Below are positions 48,358 through 57,815 of a stretch of 64,000 bases of DNA, in pieces. This DNA is from Usitatibacter palustris (GTDB taxonomy: Bacteria; Pseudomonadota; Gammaproteobacteria; Burkholderiales; Usitatibacteraceae): NCBI RefSeq assembly GCF_013003985.1, contig NZ_CP053073.1:2356001-2420000 (forward strand), read 5' to 3'. Below the pieces are notes generated by a model. It was not told the origin of the DNA. It saw only the letters and a program-made list of their open reading frames with translations, and made no database searches. The position numbers were made by a program, and so were the translations under genes. Position 1 is the stretch's first letter; each line of letters starts with the position of its first letter.

Positions 48358-49269
48358 TCACTTTGCGGTGACAGTCGCCGGGCGCCGTCCGCGAGTGGTG
48401 AGCGTGATGCCCGCGAGGATCAGCGCGACCCCGGCGAAGTGATAGGCGTACAGCCGCTCCCCGAGGAACAACCACGCAAGCACGACGCCGAACGCGGGCA
48501 TCAGATGAATGAACATCCCCGCGACGTTCGAGCCGACCTCGGCCACCGCGCGGTTCCAGAAGACGTATCCCACGAACGACGGAAAGATGCCCAGGTACAG
48601 GAACGCGCCGATCGTGGCGGGCGTGAGCTCGACGCCGCCTCCCAGGAAGAGCATCTCGAAAGCCGCGAACGGAATCAGCAGGACGACGCCTACGCAAGCG
48701 CAGCAAGCGAGGAGTGCGAGCGGCGGCAGGTCCGCAGGCTTGTTGCGCAGGTAGATCGTGTACGCGGCCCAGAACACCATGCCCGCGAGCACGATGAGGT
48801 CGCCCTTGTTGAGCGTGAGGCTCGCAAGCACGGACAGGTCGCCGGCGGTGAGGATCGCGAAGATGCCGGTGAGCGACACGACGACGCCCAGGGTTTGGAG
48901 ACGGGTGATCGTGTCGCGATAGACGAGCCAGCCCAGCACGATGATGCAGATCGGAATGGCGCTGTTGAGGATCACGCCGTTGGTCGCGGTGGTGTACTGC
49001 AGGCCCACGTAGGCGAAGGCGTTGTGGAAGCCCGTCCCCCAGAACCCGAGCCACACGATCAGCTTCCAGTTGCGGCGGATCGCGGGCCAGCTCGTGCGGA
49101 TCGAGGGCCATGCGAACGGGAGCATCACGCTCACGGCCACCGCCCAGCGGATGAAGGTGAGTGTCAGCGGCGTGACGTGACCCACCATCGCGCGGCCCAC
49201 CACCCAGTTGAGCGACCAGATCAGCGACGTGGAAGTCAGCAGCAGGTAGGGCGAAGCGTGAAACGCCAT
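48358..49269 (-). CDS. DMT-superfamily exporter (EamA)
   Basis: A 303-residue inner-membrane protein with about ten helices in two EamA repeats (WSLNWVVGRAMVGHVTPL; FWAAYTIYLRN). Substrate unknown; families of this type often export amino acids or metabolites. The upstream dioxygenase gene ends 8 bp away on the same strand. Confidence 0.88.
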   Translation of the reverse strand: MAFHASPYLLLTSTSLIWSLNWVVGRAMVGHVTPLTLTFIRWAVAVSVMLPFAWPSIRTSWPAIRRNWKLIVWLGFWGTGFHNAFAYVGLQYTTATNGVILNSAIPICIIVLGWLVYRDTITRLQTLGVVVSLTGIFAILTAGDLSVLASLTLNKGDLIVLAGMVFWAAYTIYLRNKPADLPPLALLACCACVGVVLLIPFAAFEMLFLGGGVELTPATIGAFLYLGIFPSFVGYVFWNRAVAEVGSNVAGMFIHLMPAFGVVLAWLFLGERLYAYHFAGVALILAGITLTTRGRRPATVTAK

Positions 49270-49276
49270 CCGGTCC

Positions 49277-50119
49277 CTAGGCCGCGAGGTCGGTCTTCAT
49301 CGCGGACTCCGGCGTTCCGTCCTTCCACGGCAGCGCGACGTCGTAGTCGCGCAGCAGGCAGTCGTCGGGAAGCATGGCGATGGGCGAGAAGTCGCGGTGC
49401 GCGATGTACTCGGGGCGCTTGAAGCGGCGAATGTGGTTCGAGACTGCGCACAGGCTCAGGTACACGCTCACCCGGTGCCACGGCGAAAGATTCGATGTCG
49501 ACGCATGCACGAGGCACGAGTGGAACAGGATCATCGAGCCCGGCGGGCCCTTGGGCGCGACGATACCGCCGCGATCGACGAGCTTCGTGATGGTTTCGTG
49601 ATCGATGGTCCAGAGCGGATAGCTGGTCGTCGTGAGGTCGTGGCCCGCATCGAGCACGCCCAGCTTGTGGCTGCCCGGGATGAACATGAGCGGCCCGTTG
49701 AATTCGTTCACCTCGTCGAGGAAGATCGCGACGTTCATCGCGCGCGCCTCGGGCATCAGGTCGTCGTTCTTCCACGTGCCGAAGTCCTGGTGCCACTGCC
49801 AGACATCGCCGTCGAACGCGGACTTCCCGTTGATCTTGAACTGGTGCATGTAGACCGATTCGCCGAAGAGCTGCATCGCCGGCTCCACCATGCGCGGATG
49901 CCGGGCGAGGCGCGCGAACGGCTTGCTGTACATGTGGGCGGCGAAGTTCGTGCGCACGGCCTCGCTCCCCTTCTCGCGCACATTCTCCGGGCGATGCTGC
50001 GCGTAGAGCCGCGGCACCTCGTCGGTGAGGACCTTCACCTCTTCCGGTGAGAAGTGCGACGGGAAGAAGAGGTAGCCTTCTCGATCGAACTGGGCGAGTT
50101 GCTCTGCTGTGAGCTTCAT
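49277..50119 (-). CDS. phytanoyl-CoA/ectoine-hydroxylase-like dioxygenase
   Basis: A 280-residue non-haem iron, 2-oxoglutarate-dependent oxygenase of the PhyH family. The facial ligands His110 and Asp112 (WQWHQDFGTW) and the later His (LVHASTSNLSPWHR) are present, with NGPLMFIPGSHK downstream. The WH-x-DF-x-TW pattern resembles ectoine hydroxylase EctD, but no ectABC genes are near, so the substrate is open. Confidence 0.82.
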   Translation of the reverse strand: MKLTAEQLAQFDREGYLFFPSHFSPEEVKVLTDEVPRLYAQHRPENVREKGSEAVRTNFAAHMYSKPFARLARHPRMVEPAMQLFGESVYMHQFKINGKSAFDGDVWQWHQDFGTWKNDDLMPEARAMNVAIFLDEVNEFNGPLMFIPGSHKLGVLDAGHDLTTTSYPLWTIDHETITKLVDRGGIVAPKGPPGSMILFHSCLVHASTSNLSPWHRVSVYLSLCAVSNHIRRFKRPEYIAHRDFSPIAMLPDDCLLRDYDVALPWKDGTPESAMKTDLAA

Positions 50120-50132
50120 CGAAGCCTCCCGG

Positions 50133-52622
50133 TCAGGTCAGCGCGCGAATCGTCTGCAGGGGCGGTGAATGAACGGCGCGGCGCGTGCCAAGCAGGCCCG
50201 CGATGGCGACTCCAAGGCCGCCCGCGAAGATGCCGATCAGCGGCACCGTCCACTTGAACTCGTAGGGAACATTCAGCACGCGCTCGGAGAGGACGCTGGT
50301 CAGCGCCACGGCACCCGCGGCCGCGATGCAGCCCGCGAGCAGGCCGATGGTGAGGAACTCCGCGAGCTGGAGGATGGTCATCTGCCGGCGGCTCGCCCCG
50401 AGCGTGCGCATGATCGCGCCCTCGAAGATGCGCTCGTCCTGCGTGGCGGAGATCGCGGCGAAGAGCACCACGAGGCCCGCGGCGATGGCGAACAGGAAGA
50501 CGAACTCCACGGCGCGCGTGACCTGCTCGGACACGCGCACCACCTGCTCCATGATCGCCGACATGTCGATCACGCTCACGTTGGGGAAGCGTTGCACGAG
50601 GCCGGTCACGACATCGTCGCGCCCCTTGCCCAAATGGAAGCTCGTGATCCAGCTCGAGGGGTATTCCTTCAGCACCGCCGGGTTGGAGATCACGAAGAAG
50701 TTGGGCTTGAAGGAATCCCAGTCGACCTTCCGCAGGCTCGTGACCTTGCCGGTGAAGCGCGAACCCGCGACTTCGTAGGTGAGGTCCTCGCCCATCTTGA
50801 TGTCGAGCGTCTTGGCGATGCCCTCCTCGACCGAGAATTGCGGCTCCTTCGAATCGGGCTTCCAGAGGCTGCCGGAGACGAACACGTTGTCGGCGCGAAC
50901 CGTGTCGCCGTACGAGAGGTTGAACTCGCGCTCGACGAGGCGCTTGGCGCGATCGTCCTTGTAGTCGGCACCCGTGACCTTGCGATCGCCGATCGCCACC
51001 AGCCGCCCGCGGATCATCGGGTAGAGGTCCGGCGTCTTCAGGCCTTGCGATTCGAAGTAGCGCCCGACCTCGGTGAGCTGGTCGGTCTGGATGTTGATCG
51101 CGAAGCGGTTGGGCATGTCCGGCGGCGTGGAGCGCTGCCACTTGCCGACGAGCTCGGTGCGCACGAGCGTGAGCATCAGCATTGCCATGATGCCCAGACC
51201 CAGCGCCATCACCTGCACGAGGCTGCCTGCGGTGCGGCGGCGCAGGTTCGCAAGGCCGTAGCGCCACGGGCCGCTCGCAGCACCCCGCAGCCGCGCGACC
51301 AGGCGGATCATCGCGTAGCCCGCGATCGCGGCCACGAGCAGCGCCGCGCCGAAACCGGCAAGCGCAATGGAACCCATCTTCACGTCGCCCGCCTGCCACA
51401 CGATCAGGCCGCAGAGCGCGGCGAGACCCAGCAGGAAAGCGGCAAGGCTCAGGGGCTCGGCCGTGGCCATGTCGCGCCGGAGCACGCGCAGCGTGGAGAC
51501 GTTGCGCAGGCGAAGAAGCGGCGGCAGCGTGAAGCCCAGCAGGAGCACGAAGCCGATCACCGCGCCTTGTATCGCCGGCCTCGGGCCGGGCAACGGCAGT
51601 TCCACGTTGAAGAATCCCGTGAGCCATTGCGCGAGGATCGCCTGCGCGCCGTAGCCCGCGAGGCACCCGAGCAGGCAGGCGAGCACGCCGAGCGCGACGA
51701 ATTGCCACGCGTGGATCGCGAAGAGCGTCGATTGCGTGGCGCCGAGGCAGCGCATCATCGCAGCGCTGTCGGTCTGGCGCTGCGAGAAGCGGCGCGCCGA
51801 AAGCGCGACGGCCACCGAGGCGAGCACCACGGACAGGAGCGAGGCGAGGCCGAGGAAGCGCTGCGCCCGTTCGAGGGACACGCGTACTTCGCTCCGCGCA
51901 TCGCGAACGCCTTCGATGCGCTGGCCGCGCCCGAGCTTGGGCGTCGCCTCGGCACGGAAGCGGTCGATGGCCGCCGGCTCGCCCTTCACCAGGAAGCGAT
52001 AGGTCACGCGGCTGCCCACCGTGATGAGGCCCGTGGATTGGAGATCCGCGGCATTCATGAGCACGCGCGGCGCGATGCCGAAGTAATCGAGCACGCTGTC
52101 GGGCTCGCGCGTGATGATCATCGCGACCTCGAGATTCGTGCGGCCGACCTTCAGGCGGTCGCCCACCTTGAGGTTGAGGCGTCCGACCAGCGGGACGCCG
52201 ATCCACACGGTGCCGGCCTTCGGACCGCCTTCGATCTCGCGTTCGGGCGCGCCGATCGCGTCGGCCACGCGAATGCGGCCACGAAGCGGAAAGCCATCGG
52301 TCGCGGCCTTGATCTCGGCAAGATTGGTCGCGCCTTCGACCTGCACCATGCTCGGGAAGGTGCGCGTCTCGGCGATCGTGAGCTTTTCCTTCTCCGCGGC
52401 CGTGCGAAATTCGGGCGCGAGCTCCCGGTCGGAGAGGATCACGAGGTCGCCGCCCAGCAATTCGTTGGCCTGGCGGTCGAGCGCCAGCTGCACGCGGTCG
52501 GCGAAGAAGCCGACCGTCGTGACACTGGCCACTGCAATGAAGAGGGCCACCACGAGCACGCGCGATTCGCCCGCCTGCCAGTTGCGGCGCAGGAGCTTCA
52601 GGGCGAGCGCGAGGCTCTTCAC
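50133..52622 (-). CDS. ybbP: YbbP-type ABC transporter permease
   Basis: An 829-residue membrane protein with an N-terminal helix, two FtsX-type permease domains and large periplasmic loops (about ten helices). Signature segments include ALKLLRRNWQAGESRVLV and MMRCLGATQSTLFAIHAWQ. Such permeases form mechanotransmission complexes rather than classical importers. It overlaps its ATPase gene by 4 bp, and the tesA-ybbA-ybbP order is that of E. coli. Confidence 0.9.
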   Translation of the reverse strand: MKSLALALKLLRRNWQAGESRVLVVALFIAVASVTTVGFFADRVQLALDRQANELLGGDLVILSDRELAPEFRTAAEKEKLTIAETRTFPSMVQVEGATNLAEIKAATDGFPLRGRIRVADAIGAPEREIEGGPKAGTVWIGVPLVGRLNLKVGDRLKVGRTNLEVAMIITREPDSVLDYFGIAPRVLMNAADLQSTGLITVGSRVTYRFLVKGEPAAIDRFRAEATPKLGRGQRIEGVRDARSEVRVSLERAQRFLGLASLLSVVLASVAVALSARRFSQRQTDSAAMMRCLGATQSTLFAIHAWQFVALGVLACLLGCLAGYGAQAILAQWLTGFFNVELPLPGPRPAIQGAVIGFVLLLGFTLPPLLRLRNVSTLRVLRRDMATAEPLSLAAFLLGLAALCGLIVWQAGDVKMGSIALAGFGAALLVAAIAGYAMIRLVARLRGAASGPWRYGLANLRRRTAGSLVQVMALGLGIMAMLMLTLVRTELVGKWQRSTPPDMPNRFAINIQTDQLTEVGRYFESQGLKTPDLYPMIRGRLVAIGDRKVTGADYKDDRAKRLVEREFNLSYGDTVRADNVFVSGSLWKPDSKEPQFSVEEGIAKTLDIKMGEDLTYEVAGSRFTGKVTSLRKVDWDSFKPNFFVISNPAVLKEYPSSWITSFHLGKGRDDVVTGLVQRFPNVSVIDMSAIMEQVVRVSEQVTRAVEFVFLFAIAAGLVVLFAAISATQDERIFEGAIMRTLGASRRQMTILQLAEFLTIGLLAGCIAAAGAVALTSVLSERVLNVPYEFKWTVPLIGIFAGGLGVAIAGLLGTRRAVHSPPLQTIRALT

Positions 52623-53308
52623 GCGACTTCCGTGTCCAGCACGCCGGCGGTGATGCGCGCGCGGCGCATGCAGCGCGCCGCGAGGGCTTCGTCGTGGGTG
52701 ACGAGGACGAGCGTGGTGCCGCGCTCGCGGTTCATCTCGAACAACAGCTCGATGATGTGCTCGCCGGTGGTCGAATCGAGGTTGCCCGTGGGCTCGTCGG
52801 CGAAGAGAAGCTTGGGTTCGGTGACGAAGGCGCGGGCCACCGCAACGCGCTGTTGCTCGCCGCCCGAGAGCTGGCGCGGATAGTGACCGACGCGATCGGC
52901 GAGACCCACGCGATCGAGCACGGTGCGCGCTCGCGCCGCGGCGTCCTTTCCGCCGGAGAGCTCGAGCGGCAGCATCACGTTTTCCAGCGCGGTGAGCGCG
53001 GGGAGAAGCTGGAAGGACTGGAAGACGAAGCCCACCATGCGCCCGCGGAGCTTCGCGCGGCCATCTTCCGAGAGCGCGAAGAGGTCCTCGCCGTCGATCC
53101 AGACCTTGCCCGAGGTGGGAACGTCCAGGCCGGCCAGCAGTCCCAGCAGGGTCGACTTACCCGAGCCCGAGGCGCCCAATATCGCGATCGCCTCGCCCGA
53201 ACGCACCTCGAGATTCGCGCCGCGCACGATCGTGAGCGTGTGATCCGGGGTCGTCACTTGTTTCGTGAGCCCTTCAGCCCGCACAATTCCGTTCGATGAT
53301 CCGTCCAT
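52619..53308 (-). CDS. ybbA: YbbA-type ABC ATPase
   Basis: A 229-residue MacB/LolD-family ATPase with Walker A (GASGSGKS), LSGGEQQR and [10 protein letters not shown]. It partners the YbbP permease. The ATG at 53308 overlaps the divergent tesA start by 13 bp; a GTG at 53284 (VRAEGLTKQ) would avoid this and may be the real start. Confidence 0.92.
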   Translation of the reverse strand: MDGSSNGIVRAEGLTKQVTTPDHTLTIVRGANLEVRSGEAIAILGASGSGKSTLLGLLAGLDVPTSGKVWIDGEDLFALSEDGRAKLRGRMVGFVFQSFQLLPALTALENVMLPLELSGGKDAAARARTVLDRVGLADRVGHYPRQLSGGEQQRVAVARAFVTEPKLLFADEPTGNLDSTTGEHIIELLFEMNRERGTTLVLVTHDEALAARCMRRARITAGVLDTEVA

Positions 53309-53928
53309 GCTTTCGCGCCCTGAGCCGGGCCTTTCTCCTTCTTGTGCTCGCCGCGCCCGCCCTGGGTGCGCAGACCGTGCTCGTGTTCGGGGACAGCCTC
53401 TCGGCCGCCTATGGACTTGCGCCTTCGCAAGGCTGGGTGGCCCTCCTCGCGAAGAAACTGGCCGCCGCCACGCCCGCGTGGAACGTGGTGAATGCGAGCG
53501 TTTCGGGTGAAACCACCGCCGGCGGATTGCGGCGGCTGCCCGAGGACCTGAAGCGACACAAACCCGACGTGGTCGTGATCGCGCTCGGTGCCAACGACGC
53601 GCTGCGCGGCCAACCGCTTGCCGCCGCGCGCGCCAACCTCGAACAGATGATTCGGCTTGCCCGGCAGGCACGGGCCGAGCCCGTGCTCGTGGGCCTCATG
53701 ATTCCTCCGAATTATGGCATCGATTATGCGCGTGAGTTCCAGGAGCTCTTCGGAGGTGTGGCGAAGAAGGAGAAGGTGCCGCTCGTGCCTTTCCTCCTCG
53801 AAGGCGTGGCGGACAAGAGCGAGCTCTTCCTTCCCGACCAGCTGCATCCGAACGCGCAAGCGCAGGCACGCATCCTCGACAACGTCTGGCCCGTCGTCGC
53901 GCCTGTCCTCAAGAAGCGCAAGCCGTGA
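53296..53928 (+). CDS. tesA: periplasmic esterase/thioesterase TesA
   Basis: A 210-residue SGNH hydrolase with a signal peptide (ending PALGA before QTVLV). The blocks are GDSLSAAYG (Ser34), the GANDALRG block and DQLHPNAQ (Asp/His). It hydrolyses acyl-CoA and esters in the periplasm. It ends in a 4-bp overlap with mnmH. Confidence 0.93.
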   Translation: MIRPCFRALSRAFLLLVLAAPALGAQTVLVFGDSLSAAYGLAPSQGWVALLAKKLAAATPAWNVVNASVSGETTAGGLRRLPEDLKRHKPDVVVIALGANDALRGQPLAAARANLEQMIRLARQARAEPVLVGLMIPPNYGIDYAREFQELFGGVAKKEKVPLVPFLLEGVADKSELFLPDQLHPNAQAQARILDNVWPVVAPVLKKRKP

Positions 53929-55004
53929 GCGAGTTTCCCTTCGTTCGCGAGCGGCCCGCGGGCAGCGTCGCGACCCCGCTCACGCTCGCCGACCTGGCCG
54001 GTTATGACGCGATCCTCGATGCGCGCAGCCCCGGCGAATTTGCCGAGGACCACCTGCCCGGCGCGGTGAACTGCCCGGTGCTCGACGACGAGGAGCGTGC
54101 GATCGTCGGCACCGCGTTCAAGCAGCAAGGCGCCTTCGAAGCGCGTCGCATCGGCGCGCCGATCGTGGCCCGCAACATCGCGCGCCATCTCGAGACCACG
54201 CTCGCGAACCACCCCGACCGCTGGCGGCCGCTCGTCTATTGCTGGCGCGGCGGCGGGCGATCGCTGGCCCTTGCGTACATGCTGCGCCAGGTCGGCTGGG
54301 ACGCGATGAAGCTCGACGGCGGCTACAAGGCCTTCCGCAAGCAGGTGTCCGGCGAGCTCGAAACGCTGCCCAGCGGCTTTCGCTACCACGTGGTGTGCGG
54401 CGCGACGGGCTCGGGCAAGAGCCGCCTGCTCGAAGCGCTCGCGGAAACCGGCGCGCAAGTGCTCGACCTCGAAATGCTCGCGGCCCATCGCGGCTCGGTA
54501 CTCGGCGATCTCCCCGACGCGCCCCAACCGTCGCAGAAGGCGTTCGAAACCGCGATCTGGAAGGCCCTTTCCACCTACGATCCCGCTCGCCCGGTATTCG
54601 TGGAGGCGGAGAGCAAGAAGGTGGGCAACCTGCGCGTGCCCGAAGCCCTCATGGAGCGGATGCGCGAAGGCAAGTGCTATCGCCTCGAGATCGACGTCGC
54701 GCAGCGCATCGAGCTGCTGCTCGACGATTACGCCCATTTCGTCGCGCGGCCCGAGTCCCTCCTCGAGCGCATCGAGTGCCTGCGGTCGCTCCACGGCGCC
54801 GAAGCGATCGACCGCTGGAGCGAAAGCGTGCGTGTAGGAGCATGGCGGCCGCTCGTCTCGGATCTGCTGGAAAACCACTACGATCCGGCGTACCGCCGCT
54901 CGATGTTCCGCAACTACAAGGACGCGCAAAACGCCGTCATCGTGACTGTTCCGGACGCTTCCCGCGAAGGGTTTCTCCAATTGGCGCGACAGTGGCCGTG
55001 TTAA
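53925..55004 (+). CDS. mnmH: tRNA 2-selenouridine synthase (MnmH/SelU)
   Basis: A 359-residue enzyme with a rhodanese domain (about 1-130) bearing Cys106 in YCWRGGGRS, and a P-loop domain (GATGSGKSRLLEAL). It converts 2-thiouridine at tRNA position 34 to the geranylated form and then to 2-selenouridine, using selenophosphate. GTG start overlapping tesA. No selD is in the window, so the selenium supply must be elsewhere. Confidence 0.93.
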   Translation: MSEFPFVRERPAGSVATPLTLADLAGYDAILDARSPGEFAEDHLPGAVNCPVLDDEERAIVGTAFKQQGAFEARRIGAPIVARNIARHLETTLANHPDRWRPLVYCWRGGGRSLALAYMLRQVGWDAMKLDGGYKAFRKQVSGELETLPSGFRYHVVCGATGSGKSRLLEALAETGAQVLDLEMLAAHRGSVLGDLPDAPQPSQKAFETAIWKALSTYDPARPVFVEAESKKVGNLRVPEALMERMREGKCYRLEIDVAQRIELLLDDYAHFVARPESLLERIECLRSLHGAEAIDRWSESVRVGAWRPLVSDLLENHYDPAYRRSMFRNYKDAQNAVIVTVPDASREGFLQLARQWPC

Positions 55005-55058
55005 TCCGCTAAACTCCGGCAAAACAACGACTTCCGCGTAAAGCGCCCGATCTCATCC

Positions 55059-56348
55059 GTGTCCGAGCGTCCCCATAAGCTAGGCAAGTACAACCTCCTC
55101 TCGGAGATCGGGCACGGCGCGTCCGCGGTCGTGTATCTCGCCGAGGATCCGTTCAACGACCGCAAGGTCGCGTTGAAGCTCGCGAAGAGCGACGCGGACA
55201 TGGGCGAGGAAGAAGCCAAGCGCTTCGAGAAGCTCTTCCTCAACGAAGCCTCGCTCGCCGGCAAGCTCAACCACCCGAACATCGTGGGCGTCTACGACGC
55301 GGTCGTGGACGAGACCGACCGCTACATCGTCATGGAGTACGTGACGGGCGGCTCGCTCAAGAAGTACTGCACGGAAACCAACCTGCTGCCCGTGCGCCAG
55401 GCCGTGCTCGTGATCTTCAAGCTGTGCCGCGCGCTCGACTACGCCTTCCAGAACGGCGTGATCCACCGCGACATCAAGCCGGCGAACATCCTCCTGTCCG
55501 ATCGCGACGAGATCAAGATCAGCGACTTCGGCACGGCGAAGATCTCGCACGCGACCCACACGCAGATCGACGGCTTCCTCGGCTCGCCTGCGTACATGTC
55601 GCCCGAGCAGATCAACGAGGAAGGCCCGAGCGTCCAGTCCGACATCTACTCGCTGGGCGTCGTGATGTACGAACTGCTCACGGGGCGCCTCCCGCACCGC
55701 GCCGAAAACTCGGTGCAGATGATCAACAAGATCCTCAACGACGATCCCACGCCGCTCGAGACCATCCGGCCCGATCTTCCCGAGAGGCTCATCGAGATCA
55801 CGAAGAAGGCGATGCACAAGGACCCGAAGGTCCGCTACGCCACGTGGTTCGAGATGGCGACCGAGCTCGCCAACACCTTCCCGCAGCTCGAGAAGTACTC
55901 CACCGAGATCAGCTCGACCGAGAAGTTCAATCGCCTGCGTTCGCTGCCGTTCTTCCGCGAGTTCCGCGATGCCGAGCTCTGGGAAGTGCTGCGCGGCGCC
56001 GTGTGGGAGACGCATGGCCGCGACGAGAACCTGCTGATCGAAGGCGAGATCGGCCAGGCGTTCTTCATCGTGGTCGGCGGGCAGGTGAAGGTCGTCAAGG
56101 ACTCCAAGCTCCTCAACGTCCTCAAGGAAGGCGATTGCTTCGGCGAGATGGCCTACCTGTCAGGCGATCGCGCCCGGCGTTCGGCCTCGATCATCTCCGT
56201 GTCCGAAGTCCACCTGCTCAAGATCCAGGCCACGCAGCTCGAGGCGCTCTCGGATGGCTGCCAGCTGCGATTCAACCGCGAGTTCCTGCGGACGCTGATC
56301 GAGCGGTTGACGTGGACCTCGAGCGTGCTGGCGCAGTTCCGGCGCTAA
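55059..56348 (+). CDS. Ser/Thr kinase fused to a cyclic-nucleotide-binding domain
   Basis: A 429-residue protein. Residues ~8-275 form a Hanks-type kinase with the ATP lysine Lys40, VIHRDIKPANILL (Asp138), DFG (Asp156) and SPE at 181-183. Residues ~296-410 form a CNB/Crp-like domain with a phosphate-binding cassette FGEMAYLSGDRARRSA (Glu363, Arg374), so cAMP or cGMP binding looks possible. No transmembrane segment. The kinase-then-CNB order is the reverse of eukaryotic PKG. GTG start. Confidence 0.92.
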   Translation: MSERPHKLGKYNLLSEIGHGASAVVYLAEDPFNDRKVALKLAKSDADMGEEEAKRFEKLFLNEASLAGKLNHPNIVGVYDAVVDETDRYIVMEYVTGGSLKKYCTETNLLPVRQAVLVIFKLCRALDYAFQNGVIHRDIKPANILLSDRDEIKISDFGTAKISHATHTQIDGFLGSPAYMSPEQINEEGPSVQSDIYSLGVVMYELLTGRLPHRAENSVQMINKILNDDPTPLETIRPDLPERLIEITKKAMHKDPKVRYATWFEMATELANTFPQLEKYSTEISSTEKFNRLRSLPFFREFRDAELWEVLRGAVWETHGRDENLLIEGEIGQAFFIVVGGQVKVVKDSKLLNVLKEGDCFGEMAYLSGDRARRSASIISVSEVHLLKIQATQLEALSDGCQLRFNREFLRTLIERLTWTSSVLAQFRR

Positions 56349-56376
56349 GCGCGCCTCGCGGCGCGAACCGACGGCA

Positions 56377-56542
56377 TTGGAACCGCCGATGAACGCCGAT
56401 TCAACGCCGATTGCCGCCGATAGAGTCTGAGAGAGGATTCGCGGTGGATCCCGGCAACTCGATGCTGCGCGCCCTAGGGCAAGCCCACACGACACTCATC
56501 CGCGGCAATCGGCGTTGAATCGGCGTTCATCGGCGGTTCCAA
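56377..56542. repeat. 41-bp perfect inverted repeat
   Basis: Arms 56377-56417 and 56502-56542 are perfectly complementary, with an 84-nt loop. Each arm contains iterated CGCCGAT-type units. It occupies the gap between the convergent kinase and ispF genes and could end both transcripts. Confidence 0.85.
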
Positions 56543-56572
56543 AGCCTTTCGCTCACTGAACTCGCCAGCGCT

Positions 56573-57049
56573 TCAACCTTCGAGCCCGGCAATCGCCTGC
56601 GCCGCAATTCCCTCGCCCCGCCCTGTAAATCCCAGCTTTTCCGTCGTCGTCGCCTTCACGTTCACGGCACCCGCATCCACGCCCAGGTCGGCGGCGATGT
56701 TCGCGACCATCTGCGCGATGTGCGGCGCCATGCGCGGAGCTTCGGCGATGATCGTGGCGTCCACGTTGCCTACGGCGTAGCCCTTCGATTTCACGAGCGC
56801 GGCGACGTGGCGCAGCAGCTCGCGGCTGTCGATGCCCTTGTACTTCGGATCGGAATCGGGGAAGTGCTTGCCGATATCGCCGAGGGCCGCCGCGCCCAGC
56901 AACGCATCGCAGATCGCGTGCAGCAGCACGTCGGCATCGCTGTGGCCGAGCAATCCCTTGTCGAAGGGAATCGTCACGCCGCCGATCACGAGCTTGCGGC
57001 CGGCGACCAGCTGGTGCACGTCGAAGCCCTGCCCCACGCGAATGCTCAT
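56573..57049 (-). CDS. ispF: MECDP synthase IspF
   Basis: A 158-residue enzyme with the metal site [29 protein letters not shown] and [17 protein letters not shown]. It makes 2-C-methyl-D-erythritol 2,4-cyclodiphosphate in the MEP isoprenoid pathway. It overlaps ispD by 4 bp. Confidence 0.96.
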   Translation of the reverse strand: MSIRVGQGFDVHQLVAGRKLVIGGVTIPFDKGLLGHSDADVLLHAICDALLGAAALGDIGKHFPDSDPKYKGIDSRELLRHVAALVKSKGYAVGNVDATIIAEAPRMAPHIAQMVANIAADLGVDAGAVNVKATTTEKLGFTGRGEGIAAQAIAGLEG

Positions 57050-57756
57050 TCCATCCTCGCTGCTTCCACCGCGCGGCGCCGCTCGAGGATCATCTCCGCG
57101 AGCGCGACGTCTTCGGCGAACGTGACCTTGATGTTCTGGTTGGCGCCCTGCACGAGCCTCGGGGCGTGGCCGAGGGACTCCACGGCCTGGGCTTCATCGG
57201 TGGCGTCGGGCCGGCGGTCGAGCCCGCGCGCGAGGGCGTCGAAGCGGAACATCTGCGGCGTTTGCGCGCGCCACAAACGCGCACGGGGAATGGTTTCCTC
57301 GACGCGCATCGTGTCCTCGGCGCGCTTCAACGTATCGGCCAGCGGCATCGCGAGCAGCCCGCCGATGGGATCGTCGCCGACTTCATCGAGGAACTGCTCG
57401 ACCAGCGAGCGCGGAATGCAGGGGCGCGCGGCATCGTGCACGAGGATCCAGTCGTCCTTCGCCACGCGCCCTTCCAGGTGCCGGAGGGTGTTTCGCACGC
57501 TGGCACCGCGGTTGGGACCGCCGGTGAAGGTCGCCTCGATCTTTTCGGGGAATGCGCTCCAGTCGTGCTCGCTCCAGTGGCGATCGAGCGGCGAAAGGAT
57601 GACGAGGACGGATTCGATGCGGGGCACGCTCGCGAGCGTCTCGACGCAATGGAACATCATGGGCTTGCCCGCGAGGGGCAGGTACTGCTTGGGCACGGCA
57701 TCCCCGATGCGCGTGCCCTGCCCTGCGGCGGGCACGAGTGCGAAGATCTTTGGCAT
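57046..57756 (-). CDS. ispD: MEP cytidylyltransferase IspD
   Basis: A 236-residue nucleotidyltransferase with the start [20 protein letters not shown] and VHDAARPCI. It transfers CMP to methylerythritol 4-phosphate, two steps before IspF. Divergent from mltF. Confidence 0.96.
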   Translation of the reverse strand: MPKIFALVPAAGQGTRIGDAVPKQYLPLAGKPMMFHCVETLASVPRIESVLVILSPLDRHWSEHDWSAFPEKIEATFTGGPNRGASVRNTLRHLEGRVAKDDWILVHDAARPCIPRSLVEQFLDEVGDDPIGGLLAMPLADTLKRAEDTMRVEETIPRARLWRAQTPQMFRFDALARGLDRRPDATDEAQAVESLGHAPRLVQGANQNIKVTFAEDVALAEMILERRRAVEAARME

Positions 57757-57815
57757 GTCTGCGGGCGATTATCACCGATTTCGCGTTGTTACCCGGTCGG
57801 GCTGATAATCCGGCC

